This document shows positions 7,947 to 15,619 of a stretch of DNA of 43,509 nucleotides, piece by piece; the first letter of the stretch is position 1, and each line of letters opens with the position of its first letter. The DNA lies in IMG/VR virus record IMGVR_UViG_3300020057_000061, positions 1-43,509 of that record; one strand, written 5' to 3'. The position numbers and the translations under genes were made by a program. Under the pieces are notes generated by a model. That model was not told the DNA's origin, searched no databases, and saw only the letters and a list, made by a program, of their open reading frames with translations. Source of the DNA: a virus.

Positions 7947-8381
7947 TTAAGCCGTGAGTGCGGCAGTCCCGCGCACGATCTTGAGGTTCATTTTCGTGGT
8001 AGATTTCGCCACACCGAGGATCACCGGGTAATGCCCAGACGCCAGATCCCCAACAGGCGCAATCCCGCCCGCCGTCGCGCTGAGAACATACGTACCGTCG
8101 TCGGCAGCCGCGCTCAAGCTGAGTGTCCCGCCTGGCGTAAAATCATCGTCCTCATACACATACGTGAGCGGCTGCCCACTTGCCGCGCCATGCAGCGCAA
8201 TCCCCACCGGGTTCGCCGTCGCAGCGCTGGCGTTTGCATCCGCCAGTTTCAGCACTTGCGAGGCGCTGCCATCCTCATACAACACCTGCCCGGCGGTGAT
8301 CGTCGCGCCCGCCGTCCCCGTCCGTGTTTTGGCATTCGCCCCCTTCAGGACGCTTCCCGGTGTAATAACAATATCTGTCAT
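7947..8381 (-). CDS. Capsid decoration-like protein (DUF2190-like)
   Basis: 144 residues. 'GSVLKGANAKTRTGTAGATITAGQVLY' then 'SAATANPVGIALHGAASGQPLTYVYED' follow the pattern of DUF2190-like cement proteins: 'a.iaag.vvy...g....a......vvGva......G..v.v'. It probably binds the outside of the capsid lattice. It lies between portal and MuF, is preceded by a terminator and a conserved post-terminator motif (8417-8484), and so may be transcribed from its own signal. ATG 8381 has GAGGG about ten bases upstream. Confidence 0.65.
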   Translation of the reverse strand: MTDIVITPGSVLKGANAKTRTGTAGATITAGQVLYEDGSASQVLKLADANASAATANPVGIALHGAASGQPLTYVYEDDDFTPGGTLSLSAAADDGTYVLSATAGGIAPVGDLASGHYPVILGVAKSTTKMNLKIVRGTAALTA

Positions 8382-8416
8382 AATTCTTATTCCCTCTCTA
8401 TCCGTCGATACGTTGC

Positions 8417-8452
8417 TGTCAGCCTACCCCGCTCCCCCCCCATTAACGCGCC
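8417..8452 (-). promoter_or_regulatory. Conserved post-terminator motif, copy A
   Basis: On the minus strand, GGCGCGTTAATG, then a G-run, then GCGGGGTAGGCTGAC directly follow the terminator at 8459-8484. The same two blocks follow terminators at 13958 and 42816 with similar spacing. TAGGCT could serve as a poor -10 element but there is no good -35. A phage-specific late promoter or processing site is possible; function unproven. Confidence 0.45.
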
Positions 8453-8458
8453 GGAATC

Positions 8459-8484
8459 AAAAAGGCGCTGCAATCGCACCGCCT
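8459..8484 (-). terminator. Intrinsic terminator A
   Basis: On the minus strand the hairpin AGGCG-g-TGC-gatt-GCA-g-CGCCT (8463-8484) is followed by TTTTT (8463-8459) and GATTCC. It would end transcripts that have passed through terminase and portal. The remaining 8485-8551 has no gene and contains a 9-bp tandem repeat (CCCGTCTCG units, about 8511-8540). Confidence 0.75.
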
Positions 8485-8551
8485 CACTTTTCATAATCCG
8501 CTTTCTATATCCCGTCTCGCCCGTCTCGCCCGTCTCGCCTGTCTCCCCTGT

Positions 8552-8838
8552 CTCCCCTCTCCTGCTTTTGGGAGAGGGGTCGGGGGTGAGGCGTCTTTGC
8601 TCGTCGTCGGTGAGGCTTCTCTACTCCCCTCTCCTGCTTTTGGGAGAGGGGTCGGGGGTGAGGCGTCTTTGCTCGTCGTCGGTGAGGCTTCTCTACTCCC
8701 CTCTCCTGCTTTTGGGAGAGGGGTCGGGGGTGAGGCGTCTTTCCCCACGTCGTCGGTGAGGCTTATCTCCCCTCTCCTGCTTTTGGGAGAGGGGTCGGGG
8801 GTGAGGCGTCTTTGCTCGTCGTCGGTGAGGCTTCTTTC
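8552..8838 (+). repeat. 72-bp higher-order tandem of the palindromic repeat (four units)
   Basis: Hairpins start at 8552, 8624, 8696 and 8767 (period 72, 72, 71). Each unit is hairpin, standard tail, then the variant tail GCTCGTCGTCGGTGAGGC; the third unit has a Ccacgtcgtcggtgagg variant. This fills most of the 461-base gap (8382-8842) between the decoration-like and portal genes. The regular period shows whole-unit duplication. Confidence 0.92.
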
Positions 8839-8842
8839 CCCC

Positions 8843-10276
8843 CTACGCCGCGACCAGATCGCCCGCGCCCGTCGGCACATCAACATTGACCGCATCAAAA
8901 TTCGGCAAACTCGACCCCAGCGCCGCGAATGCATCCGCCTGTTGTGACCGTTTCGCCGCCATAATTTGATTGATCTTGTCCTCGTCCCACCCAAACACGG
9001 GCGCGATCTCGCGCAGCGCCTGTTCATCCCCGATCAATTCCGCCACTTCCTTCACATTCTTGATCGTCTCGCTGTCGTTCCTGATCTCCGCGTCCTGCCA
9101 GTGACACGACCACCGTGTGACCTTCGGCATACTGACGCCCGTCCCGAACGCCTTCTGCACGCGGGCAGCGAGAGCCATCACATCTTCCCAGCTATTCCCG
9201 CCCTTCACCTGAAATCGTTTCAGCTTACCCAACAGCCCCGTCTCACGTTGCTTGAGCGCCTCGCCGCTCGACGAGTCCCCGCCCATCTGCGACGGCAGCG
9301 GCGTTTGGCTCACCGTGCCGATTTGGTCAATCAAAAACGTAGCTTGTGAAATAAACGGCACAAGCTGCGCCTGTTCCAGCACAAACGCATCGACCTTCTG
9401 CCCGTCGGGGATTCCGTTTTCGCCAATTATTACCCACATCCCCGGCGTCACCTCTGCGGGTGGCGGAAATCCCAACGCCACCTTAATCTGAAACGCGGAC
9501 AATTCAGCCGTCATGACCATGCTCACCAGCGTGCGGTTGAGCGCGTCTTGCATCGGGATCACGCTGGCAATCTCGCTGATTCCCGTCGTCATCCGTGATT
9601 TGGCGCGGTTGATGAATGCCACCACCGGCACCCCGACGCCGCCGTTGCTCACGTCCATCCACTCAATCGCTTGCTCGTCAATCGCCAGCAGTCCGCCGCC
9701 CAGCCCGCCTTCTCGGAAGCGTTCCACCCGATCCGCGTAATAAATATTCACGCGCCGCGCCGTGTCCGTCTCATACCAAATCTTGATCGCGGCGACGATC
9801 TTCTTTCCCATCCGGTCATACACCGTGACCATTCCCCAGCTTCCATCCCACGCCAGTTCATGCGCCAGCATCGGCTTCTGGGCAGCATTGTCATACGCCA
9901 CCATCACATACGACACCCCGTCACGGATCGCCGCGTCATGCACATCCATCTGGAGCGCGTCAAATCGGTTGTACTCCAACATATCCCCCGCCCACGCCGA
10001 CCCCGCCTCGTTATCCCCGTCAATACTGCTGACCGTCAACCGATCTCCCATTTTTGCAATCACCAGATCGCAATAGTTGATCGCAAATTGATCGGTTTTC
10101 GCATCACTGATCCGCAGCATTTTTCGCATTTCCGTCGTCAGTTTCGCCCGGTGATTACCCTCGCTGTAATCCCGATACAGCGCCACCGTCTCACCCCACG
10201 CCTGTACGTCCGTTTCCCACGTCGCCGACAGCGCAATCCCCGCCGTCGTTAATTTTTCCTTGATTGCACTAAGCAT
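8843..10276 (-). CDS. Portal protein (SPP1 gp6-like)
   Basis: 477 residues, the normal size of SPP1-type portals. It starts with a helical segment, then 'YRDYSEGNHRAKLT' and 'FAINYCDLVIAKMGDRLTV' (about residues 65-83), then a middle region with 'YVMVAYDNAAQKPML' and 'IYYADRVERFREGG', and ends in the helical clip-stem 'MQDALNRTLVSMVMTAELSAF' and 'SQTPLPSQMGGDSSSGEALKQRETGLLGKLKRFQ', where 'SG.ALk..e..L..K' is a conserved portal motif. It forms the dodecameric DNA channel. ATG 10276 has GGGGAG five bases upstream. Neighbours are terminase and MuF. Confidence 0.92.
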   Translation of the reverse strand: MLSAIKEKLTTAGIALSATWETDVQAWGETVALYRDYSEGNHRAKLTTEMRKMLRISDAKTDQFAINYCDLVIAKMGDRLTVSSIDGDNEAGSAWAGDMLEYNRFDALQMDVHDAAIRDGVSYVMVAYDNAAQKPMLAHELAWDGSWGMVTVYDRMGKKIVAAIKIWYETDTARRVNIYYADRVERFREGGLGGGLLAIDEQAIEWMDVSNGGVGVPVVAFINRAKSRMTTGISEIASVIPMQDALNRTLVSMVMTAELSAFQIKVALGFPPPAEVTPGMWVIIGENGIPDGQKVDAFVLEQAQLVPFISQATFLIDQIGTVSQTPLPSQMGGDSSSGEALKQRETGLLGKLKRFQVKGGNSWEDVMALAARVQKAFGTGVSMPKVTRWSCHWQDAEIRNDSETIKNVKEVAELIGDEQALREIAPVFGWDEDKINQIMAAKRSQQADAFAALGSSLPNFDAVNVDVPTGAGDLVAA

Positions 10277-10288
10277 TGTCTCTCCCCT

Positions 10289-11602
10289 TTACGCCCATCG
10301 CTGAGTCGTCGCTTCAATTCGTCTCGTTTTCGGCTGGTCAACGCCCATCACGGCATAGCGCAGCGCGTCCATTGCATGATCCTTTGTTTTCAGCGGTTCA
10401 TCGCGCACGCCGTGCCTATTCTTCGCCCATTGGTAACTTTCAAATTCGTCTATCAAGTTGATCGCGTCATGCGTGATCGTCAATCGCGGCTGCCCGTCCT
10501 CCCGCATCACCAGTCGATTCTTTACCATCTGGATACCCGTCTGCACCGTGTTATCCGCGCCTTCAGCGGGCAGCCCCGCCGCCACCATCGCCTTGATATT
10601 ATCCGGTGACGACGGGTCACAATAAAATCGCTCAATCCGGTACAGCCCCCGCAGTTGAGCCGCCGCGCTCACCCATTCCTCAATTCGCATTTGCCGCGCA
10701 TACATCTCGCGGATCACCCCCATGCGCCCATCCCCATCCACCCCTAGCACCATGATCACGCCGGGATTCGCAAAACCCCAATCCACCCCCGCCACCGCCC
10801 GCCCATACGTCGGCATATTCACGCGGATATGTTTCACCCGGTCAAACTCGCTGTAGATCAATCCCTCAAACGCAACAAATTCCGCGTCTAATTCCTGCGC
10901 GGCGAAGTCCCCCGCATACTCATGTTGCCACGCCTCGACAATCGCCGTATCCATAAATGTATTTTCGCGGCTCGACGCTTTGATAATAAAGTAATTTTCA
11001 TCGTTCAAATGTTCCGTGACGAACGTCTGATACACCCAATTCCGCCCGCGAGGAGTCGTCGTAATCCAATCCCACCCTAACACCCCGTGTTGGCGCAAGC
11101 GCCCGACCATAATCTTTCGCACCTCAGCCGGATACAACGCCGCCTCATCCCCCCACCACCAGCTAATCGACGGGCCCCGCAGCCGCTCCGGAAACTGCGT
11201 AGACGCATAATAAATTTCGCTGCCATTTTTCAGCTTGATCAACTTCTCGTTTTTGTTGTGATTCGTGATCGGTTCGCCCATCGCCTCTGCAATTTCCAGA
11301 AACGATCTCAGACTCGCCTTCCGGATCATATCCTCCGTCGGCGCGGTGAACATGCCCAAATTCGGCGTCGGAATTCGCCTGTTCCCAATCCACCCGTGCG
11401 CCGCTTGCCACGCCCGCAGCGCCCCCCCCCATGACTTGCCCGACCCGATCCCTGCTACAAACGCCGCGTGATGTGCCTCAGTCAGCACAAACTCGCGTTG
11501 CTTCTCATAGGTCGGGGGCAGCGCTCGTTTCGCCAATAGCTGATACCACGCCACCGCGATCTCCGCCGCTTTCTGTTTGCCTGTCGCCTCAGCGCGGCTC
11601 AT
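10289..11602 (-). CDS. terL: Terminase large subunit
   Basis: 437 residues. ATPase: Walker A GIGSGKS at 51-57, Walker B with catalytic Glu in 'WWWGDEAA', and motif III-like 'WITTTPRGRNWVY'. Nuclease (RNase H fold): 'AVAGVDWGFANPG', 'FYCDPSSPD' and 'TKDHAMDALRYAVMG' carry the three acidic positions that bind metal. The enzyme pumps DNA into the procapsid and cuts concatemers. No cos-like site was identified, and the apparently permuted contig ends would fit headful packaging. ATG 11602 has AAGGG eight bases upstream. It is flanked by portal and the ParB-methyltransferase. Confidence 0.95.
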   Translation of the reverse strand: MSRAEATGKQKAAEIAVAWYQLLAKRALPPTYEKQREFVLTEAHHAAFVAGIGSGKSWGGALRAWQAAHGWIGNRRIPTPNLGMFTAPTEDMIRKASLRSFLEIAEAMGEPITNHNKNEKLIKLKNGSEIYYASTQFPERLRGPSISWWWGDEAALYPAEVRKIMVGRLRQHGVLGWDWITTTPRGRNWVYQTFVTEHLNDENYFIIKASSRENTFMDTAIVEAWQHEYAGDFAAQELDAEFVAFEGLIYSEFDRVKHIRVNMPTYGRAVAGVDWGFANPGVIMVLGVDGDGRMGVIREMYARQMRIEEWVSAAAQLRGLYRIERFYCDPSSPDNIKAMVAAGLPAEGADNTVQTGIQMVKNRLVMREDGQPRLTITHDAINLIDEFESYQWAKNRHGVRDEPLKTKDHAMDALRYAVMGVDQPKTRRIEATTQRWA

Positions 11603-11612
11603 AGAATATCCC

Positions 11613-12974
11613 TTATGCCAACTCAGGCTTTAAGCCCATATCCGCCATCCGTTGCAGGATAACCGCACAGTATTTCGGCTCAAGTTCGATCATGCGGCAT
11701 TGCCGCCTCAACTGCTCACAGGCGACCATCGTCGTCCCGCTGCCACCGAACGGTTCGTAGAAAATATCATCAAAATCGCTATAGGCGTTTACGAAAAAAT
11801 CGACCAGCTGAACCGCAAATGCGGCAGGATGTCCTAAACTTTCTTGATTACTCCATGCTTTCAGCACATTCGACGGGTAAGCATCGCCTTGCGTATAACG
11901 GTCTCTAAACCATACGGCATCGGGATCTCCCTGCATGTCCGTCCAACTCGAGTTCCCCGCGCCTTTACCTCGTGCTTTGACGACCGCATCGGAATGCACA
12001 GTCACTGCATCGGGACGAAACTTAAATCCCTTGTGATGGATAGCAAATTGGTAAATCGGCTCAAAGGCATTCTTGAATCTGTAAGAATATTTTCCCGGCA
12101 TACCTCTGCTAAGCCAGCAAAACTCGTCTATGAATGCCCATTCCCACCGCCGTCGCATAGCGAGAACCAAATCGAAGACATACAGCGAACGCTCGCCGCT
12201 ATCATCAACATGCGGTTTGATGTTGATAAAAAACGTCCCGTCTTTGCTCAACACGGCACGCACATTCGATTGAATATGAGACCACCAATCGACATAGGCA
12301 TCGGCGGGAATACCGCCGTACTGGTCTTTGCGCTGCATAGCATACGGCGGGCTGGTAAAAACAACCTGTGCTTTCGCCTCCCCCATCACCCGCGCCACAT
12401 CCTCTGCGTTCGTGCTATCCCCACACAGCAGTCGATGTTCGCCCTTGCCCGTCTTGCTTGGAATAATCCAGAGTTGCCCGCGTTCGGTATTCCATACCTT
12501 TTGGAGTTCCTCAGCCCGGTCAAGTTGTGCGCCCGGGTCACTCGCTGGCTCATCATCCGTCAAAGAAACCTCATACTGCTCTGCCACCTCAGCCAGCAGC
12601 CCTTCCAAATCGCCAAACGTCGCATTGACCTCGCGCAGCAGCGCCTCAAGTTGTTCGCCGTCCGTGTCAGCCATCCCCGCCAGCGGGTCATACGTCGCTA
12701 AAATCGCGTTCGCCTCAGCTTCCGTCAAATCGGTTATCGCCACGTGCGCCACCAAGTCCGGATGCACACCTTGCCGCATATGTCCGTCGATTAGCTTGAT
12801 TCGTCCGTCGGGCAGCAGCCGCGCCAGCAGCGTCCCGGTAAAGCCAATCGTCTCCGCACTCGCCTTGTACCCCTTCTTTTGCGCGTCAGGATGTTTCCGC
12901 CAATTTCCCTCATGCGGCACACAATCCCCCAGCCGCATCTTGAGCACTTTAATCACCCGATCCCGTATTCCCAT
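11613..12974 (-). CDS. ParB-like domain fused to a DNA methyltransferase (SPPY type)
   Basis: 453 residues. The N-terminal third is a ParB/Srx-like domain with 'LPDGRIKLIDGHMRQ' (GHMRQ at about 64-68). The C-terminal half is an amino-methyltransferase with motif IV TSPPY at about 207-211 and motif I EPFGGSGTT near 407-415. SPPY is more usual in N4-cytosine enzymes, so the product may differ from that of the DPPY enzyme at 5760. This ParB-MTase architecture recurs next to phage terminases. The open frame extends to 13238 through repeat sequence (six-frame KDASPPTPLP stretches); ATG 12974 is chosen because AGAGGT lies six bases upstream and the extension is pure repeat. Confidence 0.88.
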   Translation of the reverse strand: MGIRDRVIKVLKMRLGDCVPHEGNWRKHPDAQKKGYKASAETIGFTGTLLARLLPDGRIKLIDGHMRQGVHPDLVAHVAITDLTEAEANAILATYDPLAGMADTDGEQLEALLREVNATFGDLEGLLAEVAEQYEVSLTDDEPASDPGAQLDRAEELQKVWNTERGQLWIIPSKTGKGEHRLLCGDSTNAEDVARVMGEAKAQVVFTSPPYAMQRKDQYGGIPADAYVDWWSHIQSNVRAVLSKDGTFFINIKPHVDDSGERSLYVFDLVLAMRRRWEWAFIDEFCWLSRGMPGKYSYRFKNAFEPIYQFAIHHKGFKFRPDAVTVHSDAVVKARGKGAGNSSWTDMQGDPDAVWFRDRYTQGDAYPSNVLKAWSNQESLGHPAAFAVQLVDFFVNAYSDFDDIFYEPFGGSGTTMVACEQLRRQCRMIELEPKYCAVILQRMADMGLKPELA

Positions 12975-13014
12975 CCCACGACCTCTATTTCTTTCCCAAC
13001 CCTTCTTTGCTTGC

Positions 13015-13205
13015 CTCCCCTCTCCTGCTCTTGGGAGAGGGGTCGGGGGTGAGGCGTCTTTCCACCGCCCCTTCTTTGCTTGCCTCCCCTCTCCTGCTTT
13101 TGGGAGAGGGGTCGGGGGTGAGGCGTCTTTCCCACCTGTCGGGGGTGAGGCGTCTTTCCCGCCTGTCGGGGGTGAGGCGTCTTTCCCGCCCGTCCCGACG
13201 CTGAG
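13015..13205 (+). repeat. Palindromic repeat block, two hairpins plus tails
   Basis: Hairpins start at 13015 (loop TGCTCTTG) and 13084 (loop TGCTTTTG), followed by tails at about 13138, 13163 and a diverged one near 13190. It lies between the small ORF and the ParB-methyltransferase. The frame is open through it on the minus strand, which falsely lengthens the methyltransferase reading frame. Confidence 0.9.
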
Positions 13206-13219
13206 GCGTCTTTCCCACC

Positions 13220-13411
13220 CTACACCGCTAACTGGCACATCTGCGGCACGTCGATTTCTTCCCCGTCCTCAAATGTGATATACACGCGCCCCGACAGCGT
13301 GCTAAGTTTTGCACTGATCACGATCCGATCCCGCCCCGCCTCATGGATTACATACGGAAACTGACACCGCGTCGCCAGTTGCAGCGCGGTAATCCGGCTA
13401 TGCCTGTCCAT
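13220..13411 (-). CDS. Small protein of unknown function
   Basis: 63 residues with a compact pattern of alternating strands ('FPYVIHEAGRDRIVISAKL', 'GRVYITFEDGEEIDV') suggesting a small beta-barrel. No recognised family. ATG 13411 is preceded by GGAGGT five bases upstream, an almost ideal ribosome site, and overlaps the end of the terminase small subunit by 14 bases, so it is very likely translated. It lies between terminase small subunit and the ParB-methyltransferase, which could point to packaging or DNA modification; that is only context. Confidence 0.65.
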   Translation of the reverse strand: MDRHSRITALQLATRCQFPYVIHEAGRDRIVISAKLSTLSGRVYITFEDGEEIDVPQMCQLAV

Positions 13412-13862
13412 TGGAGACCTCCGCCTGCCGCCGGATCATCTCCACAAATTGATTGACCGCCTCAGTCGGTTCGACACCCATCCCCCGCATAATCGCAATC
13501 ACATCGTCCGGCAACCCCAGCGGCACACCGTCCGCTCCGGTGATCTCCGTCCGCTTAGACCAGCCCCGCGCCTTACCTTGAGTCTCAAGCACGAACAGCA
13601 CCGCCCGCATATCACCGTTATTGACAGCCCCCATCAGCTTGGTTTCCGCAAGGTCGATAATGCTCTCGCGTTCCTCCTCGACCAGCGCCATCAGTTCAGG
13701 GTATCGCTTGAGGTAATTATCGAGCGTTTGCCGCGTACATCCCAGCCGCCCCGTGATCGCCGTTTTAACCCCGCGACTCCCGCTGATCGCCTGTTTCAGC
13801 ATTGTCCGGCTGTATCGTTTTGTCCCTGCCACGCCGCCAACTCCCAAAAGATGTCTAGTCAT
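13398..13862 (-). CDS. terS: Terminase small subunit (HTH DNA-binding)
   Basis: About 154 residues. 'AISGSRGVKTAITGRLGCTRQTLDNYLKRYPEL' (residues 25-57) is a helix-turn-helix, followed by a long helix 'ALVEEERESIIDLAETKLMGAVNNGDMRAVLFVLETQGKARGW', the typical oligomerisation region of small terminases ('E.kL..ai..gd..a..f.Lk..gk.rGw'). It recognises the packaging site and recruits the large subunit. ATG 13862 has a weak ribosome site; GTG at 13832 has GGGAG eight bases upstream and may be the real start (144 residues). It is the first gene after terminator B and probably begins the late operon. Confidence 0.8.
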   Translation of the reverse strand: MTRHLLGVGGVAGTKRYSRTMLKQAISGSRGVKTAITGRLGCTRQTLDNYLKRYPELMALVEEERESIIDLAETKLMGAVNNGDMRAVLFVLETQGKARGWSKRTEITGADGVPLGLPDDVIAIMRGMGVEPTEAVNQFVEMIRRQAEVSNGQA

Positions 13863-13916
13863 GCCACGTTTTCACCATTCGCTCAACTGACTACGCGAAT
13901 GTCTATTGCAGCAACC

Positions 13917-13950
13917 TTCACCCTACCCGCGATCCCCTTGCCTAACGCGC
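13917..13950 (-). promoter_or_regulatory. Conserved post-terminator motif, copy B
   Basis: Minus strand: TGCGCGTTAGGC, about eleven bases, then GCGGGTAGGGTGAAGG, directly after terminator B and about 50-90 bases before the terminase small subunit start. It matches copies A (8417) and C (42737). Position at the head of the late operon makes it the best of the three candidates for a late promoter; there is no sigma-70 consensus. Confidence 0.45.
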
Positions 13951-13957
13951 AGGAATC

Positions 13958-13981
13958 AAAAACGCGCCACTCTGGGCGCGT
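13958..13981 (-). terminator. Intrinsic terminator B (end of early operon)
   Basis: Hairpin ACGCGCC / GGCGCGT (13962-13981), followed on the minus strand by TTTTT and GATTCC. It lies downstream of the last early gene (14069) and upstream of the terminase genes, separating the early from the late transcription unit. Confidence 0.8.
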
Positions 13982-14004
13982 CTTTTCGCTCTTTCTATGC
14001 TTGT

Positions 14005-14071
14005 CTCCCCTCTCCTTTTTCGGAGAGGGGTCGGGGGTGAGGCGTCTTTTCACCGTCCGGCGCTGAGGCTA
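14005..14071 (+). repeat. Palindromic repeat, left flank of the 14069 gene
   Basis: Hairpin with short loop (CCTTTTTCGG) and standard tail, then TTTTCACCGTCCGGCGCTGAGGCTA. The closing GAGGCTA supplies the TAG stop of the 14069 gene. The same roughly 70 bases recur at 14521-14589 with one internal mismatch. Confidence 0.9.
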
Positions 14072-14479
14072 ACTCTCCCTGTGACCGCACTCCTCGCACA
14101 CGTACACATATCCGCCGCGCTCATCTGACTCGCCGTGCCATTCAAACTCGTGGTCACACCCCACCGGGTCGCGCTGAATATCCTCTACGCTGATCGGGTA
14201 GCGCCGCACAATCCGATTCAGGCAAAACAGCAGCGATAACTCATAACCAAACTGCCCAGCATCGCAGTAATCATCCCCCCACGAAACCCATTCGCCCGCC
14301 TTGTTGACCGCCGCGACTATCTTTCCCAACCGTTGATCATCTGGCAGCCCCAGCACATATTTCAGCGCCCGCAGCGATCCGTCTCGAAATGCTTCATCCT
14401 GTGATCCGCCGTCCTCAAACGGCAGTCCCCTTGTCTCTTCATAATCCACCTGAATACTTTCAATCGTCCGCATTGCCAT
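14069..14479 (-). CDS. Small zinc-ribbon-like protein of unknown function
   Basis: 136 residues. The C-terminus has 'CDHEFEWHGESD' then 'YVCEECGHRES', a Cys/His pair and a CxxC pair that could bind one zinc, in addition to a helical 'DEAFRDGSLRALKYVLGL' middle. No family recognised. The reading frame continues upstream to 14569 only through repeat sequence; ATG 14479 (GAGGG seven bases upstream) is preferred. The gene is bracketed by two near-identical direct repeats (14005 and 14521), so it may have been mobilised or duplicated with them. Last gene of the early operon. Confidence 0.65.
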   Translation of the reverse strand: MAMRTIESIQVDYEETRGLPFEDGGSQDEAFRDGSLRALKYVLGLPDDQRLGKIVAAVNKAGEWVSWGDDYCDAGQFGYELSLLFCLNRIVRRYPISVEDIQRDPVGCDHEFEWHGESDERGGYVYVCEECGHRES

Positions 14480-14520
14480 TTCGCTATCCCTCGCTCGACT
14501 AAAATGCTGCCCTTGCTTGT

Positions 14521-14589
14521 CTCCCCTCTCCTTTTTCGGAGAGGGGTCGGGGGTGAGGCGTCTTTTCACCGTCCGACGCTGAGGCTAAT
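14521..14589 (+). repeat. Palindromic repeat, right flank of the 14069 gene
   Basis: Near-identical to 14005-14071 (GTCCGACGC instead of GTCCGGCGC). Short loop CCTTTTTCGG, standard tail and the extra TTTTCACCGTCC segment. The two copies are in direct orientation around one gene. Confidence 0.9.
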
Positions 14590-14616
14590 TCCTCAGTTTG
14601 TAGAATGTGTCTTGTC

Positions 14617-15072
14617 TCAACCGACAAACTCAAACCACAGCCGCCACACTTGAGGATCATCCTCCCAGCGTGTACCCCTCCCCTTATTGATTGTCCGCCA
14701 CAGCTCGACATACGCGGCGACGTTCTCCACCCCCTCTGCAACCGCGACCCGCTCATCCATCGCTTGCACATTGACCCGCTCAATCCGCGTCAAAAGAATC
14801 TTGACTGTCACATACCCCCGCGCCTTATACACTTCTGCATGTGCCTTGTCCGCCGGGAAGATCAGTGACTTCTTTTTGAGGAGCGCCGCAGGCATTCCTC
14901 GTTTCAACACCACGCTATATTCACGACCAACCATCCACTTGGTTCGCCCGTTCTCGCTATACACAGCGATGATCACGCCATCACGCCCCAGCGCCGTTTC
15001 GCCATCCTTGACCACGCGCTGAGTACACGTTTTCCGCTGCATCACAATTTCGCGTACCTGTTTGAAATACAT
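14617..15072 (-). CDS. ASCH-domain protein
   Basis: 151 residues. 'RKTCTQRVVKDGE' near the N-terminus (the 'K..T.R' signature), 'KWMVGREYSVVLKRG', 'VTVKILLTRIERVNVQAMDERVAVAEGV' and 'YVELWRTINKGRGTRWEDDPQVWRLWFEFV' make up an ASCH/PUA-like fold. ASCH proteins are thought to bind RNA or modified nucleotides; phage roles are unknown. The frame can begin at GTG 15078 (GTGA overlap with the upstream stop), but ATG 15072 has GGGGAG five bases upstream and is preferred. It is part of a run of small early genes. Confidence 0.82.
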   Translation of the reverse strand: MYFKQVREIVMQRKTCTQRVVKDGETALGRDGVIIAVYSENGRTKWMVGREYSVVLKRGMPAALLKKKSLIFPADKAHAEVYKARGYVTVKILLTRIERVNVQAMDERVAVAEGVENVAAYVELWRTINKGRGTRWEDDPQVWRLWFEFVG

Positions 15073-15074
15073 GC

Positions 15075-15539
15075 TCACTCCCCGCCCAAAAGCATCGGCG
15101 GCATTTTCCCGCCCTCATACGCCGCATTGAGCTGCGGCTTAAGCCATTCGCTCACTGTCTGCTGATTCGGCAGCACAATCTGTCCCATGAACGCCTCTTC
15201 AAACGTCTCAATCCCACTTTCGACGCTCTCTAACTTCGCCTTAATCGTCAGCAGCAGCGCCCGCCATCGCGCACGGATCGCCTGTTCATATTTTCCTGGA
15301 CTGAATTGACCTTTGTACCCAAATTGATTGCTTCCGGTCAACTTGCCCGCGTCCTTGGTGGGCAATGGCATGACGAACCGCACGCGCCGATTCTTCATCT
15401 CAAACGTGACCCCGACCCGGTTCTCATCCTCACCATACGCGAATTTTGTAGCACCATACCGCTTGATCAACGCCTGAACTTCATTTAACGTCTTTTCAGG
15501 CGATACGATTGTCTCTTGTGCAAATTTGCCTTTAGCCAT
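15075..15539 (-). CDS. Conserved phage early protein, unknown function
   Basis: 154 residues. It begins with 'KFAQETIVSPEKTLNEVQALIKRYGATKFAY', has 'GVTFEMKNRRVRFVMPLP', then a helical 'QAIRARWRALLLTIKAKLESVESGI' and ends 'FMGQIVLPNQQTVSEWLKPQLNAAY'. I recognise this layout from many phage and mobile-element genomes but know no assigned function. ATG 15539 has AGAGGGG about six bases upstream; the adjacent ATG at 15542 is less well placed. The stop overlaps the next gene's alternative GTG start. Confidence 0.7.
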   Translation of the reverse strand: MAKGKFAQETIVSPEKTLNEVQALIKRYGATKFAYGEDENRVGVTFEMKNRRVRFVMPLPTKDAGKLTGSNQFGYKGQFSPGKYEQAIRARWRALLLTIKAKLESVESGIETFEEAFMGQIVLPNQQTVSEWLKPQLNAAYEGGKMPPMLLGGE

Positions 15540-15542
15540 CAT

Positions 15543-15619
15543 ATTCCCCTCTCACCCCGTCACATTTCCCTTGCCCGCATCACGCCCCAGCGCCGTTTCG
15601 CCTTCCTTGTCGTCGCTCA
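15543..15619 (-). other. Intergenic remnant of the ASCH gene
   Basis: Positions about 15579-15604 repeat a 25-base stretch of the ASCH gene (CATCACGCCCCAGCGCCG... at about 14983-15007) with the same following TCCTTG after one mismatch. No reading frame is kept. It looks like a short duplication left by local recombination. Confidence 0.5.

Noticed and set aside
8552-8838. Repeat hairpins acting as ordinary intrinsic terminators
   Set aside because: The stems lack a T-run on either strand. Separate, typical terminators (A-D) exist nearby.
12975-13238. N-terminal extension of the ParB-methyltransferase with KDASPPTPLP repeats
   Set aside because: It is only translated intergenic palindromic repeat. 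A good ribosome site precedes ATG 12974.
14499-14783. Alternative minus-strand ORF upstream of the 14069 gene
   Set aside because: It lies out of frame over the ASCH gene and the repeat, and has no coding features.
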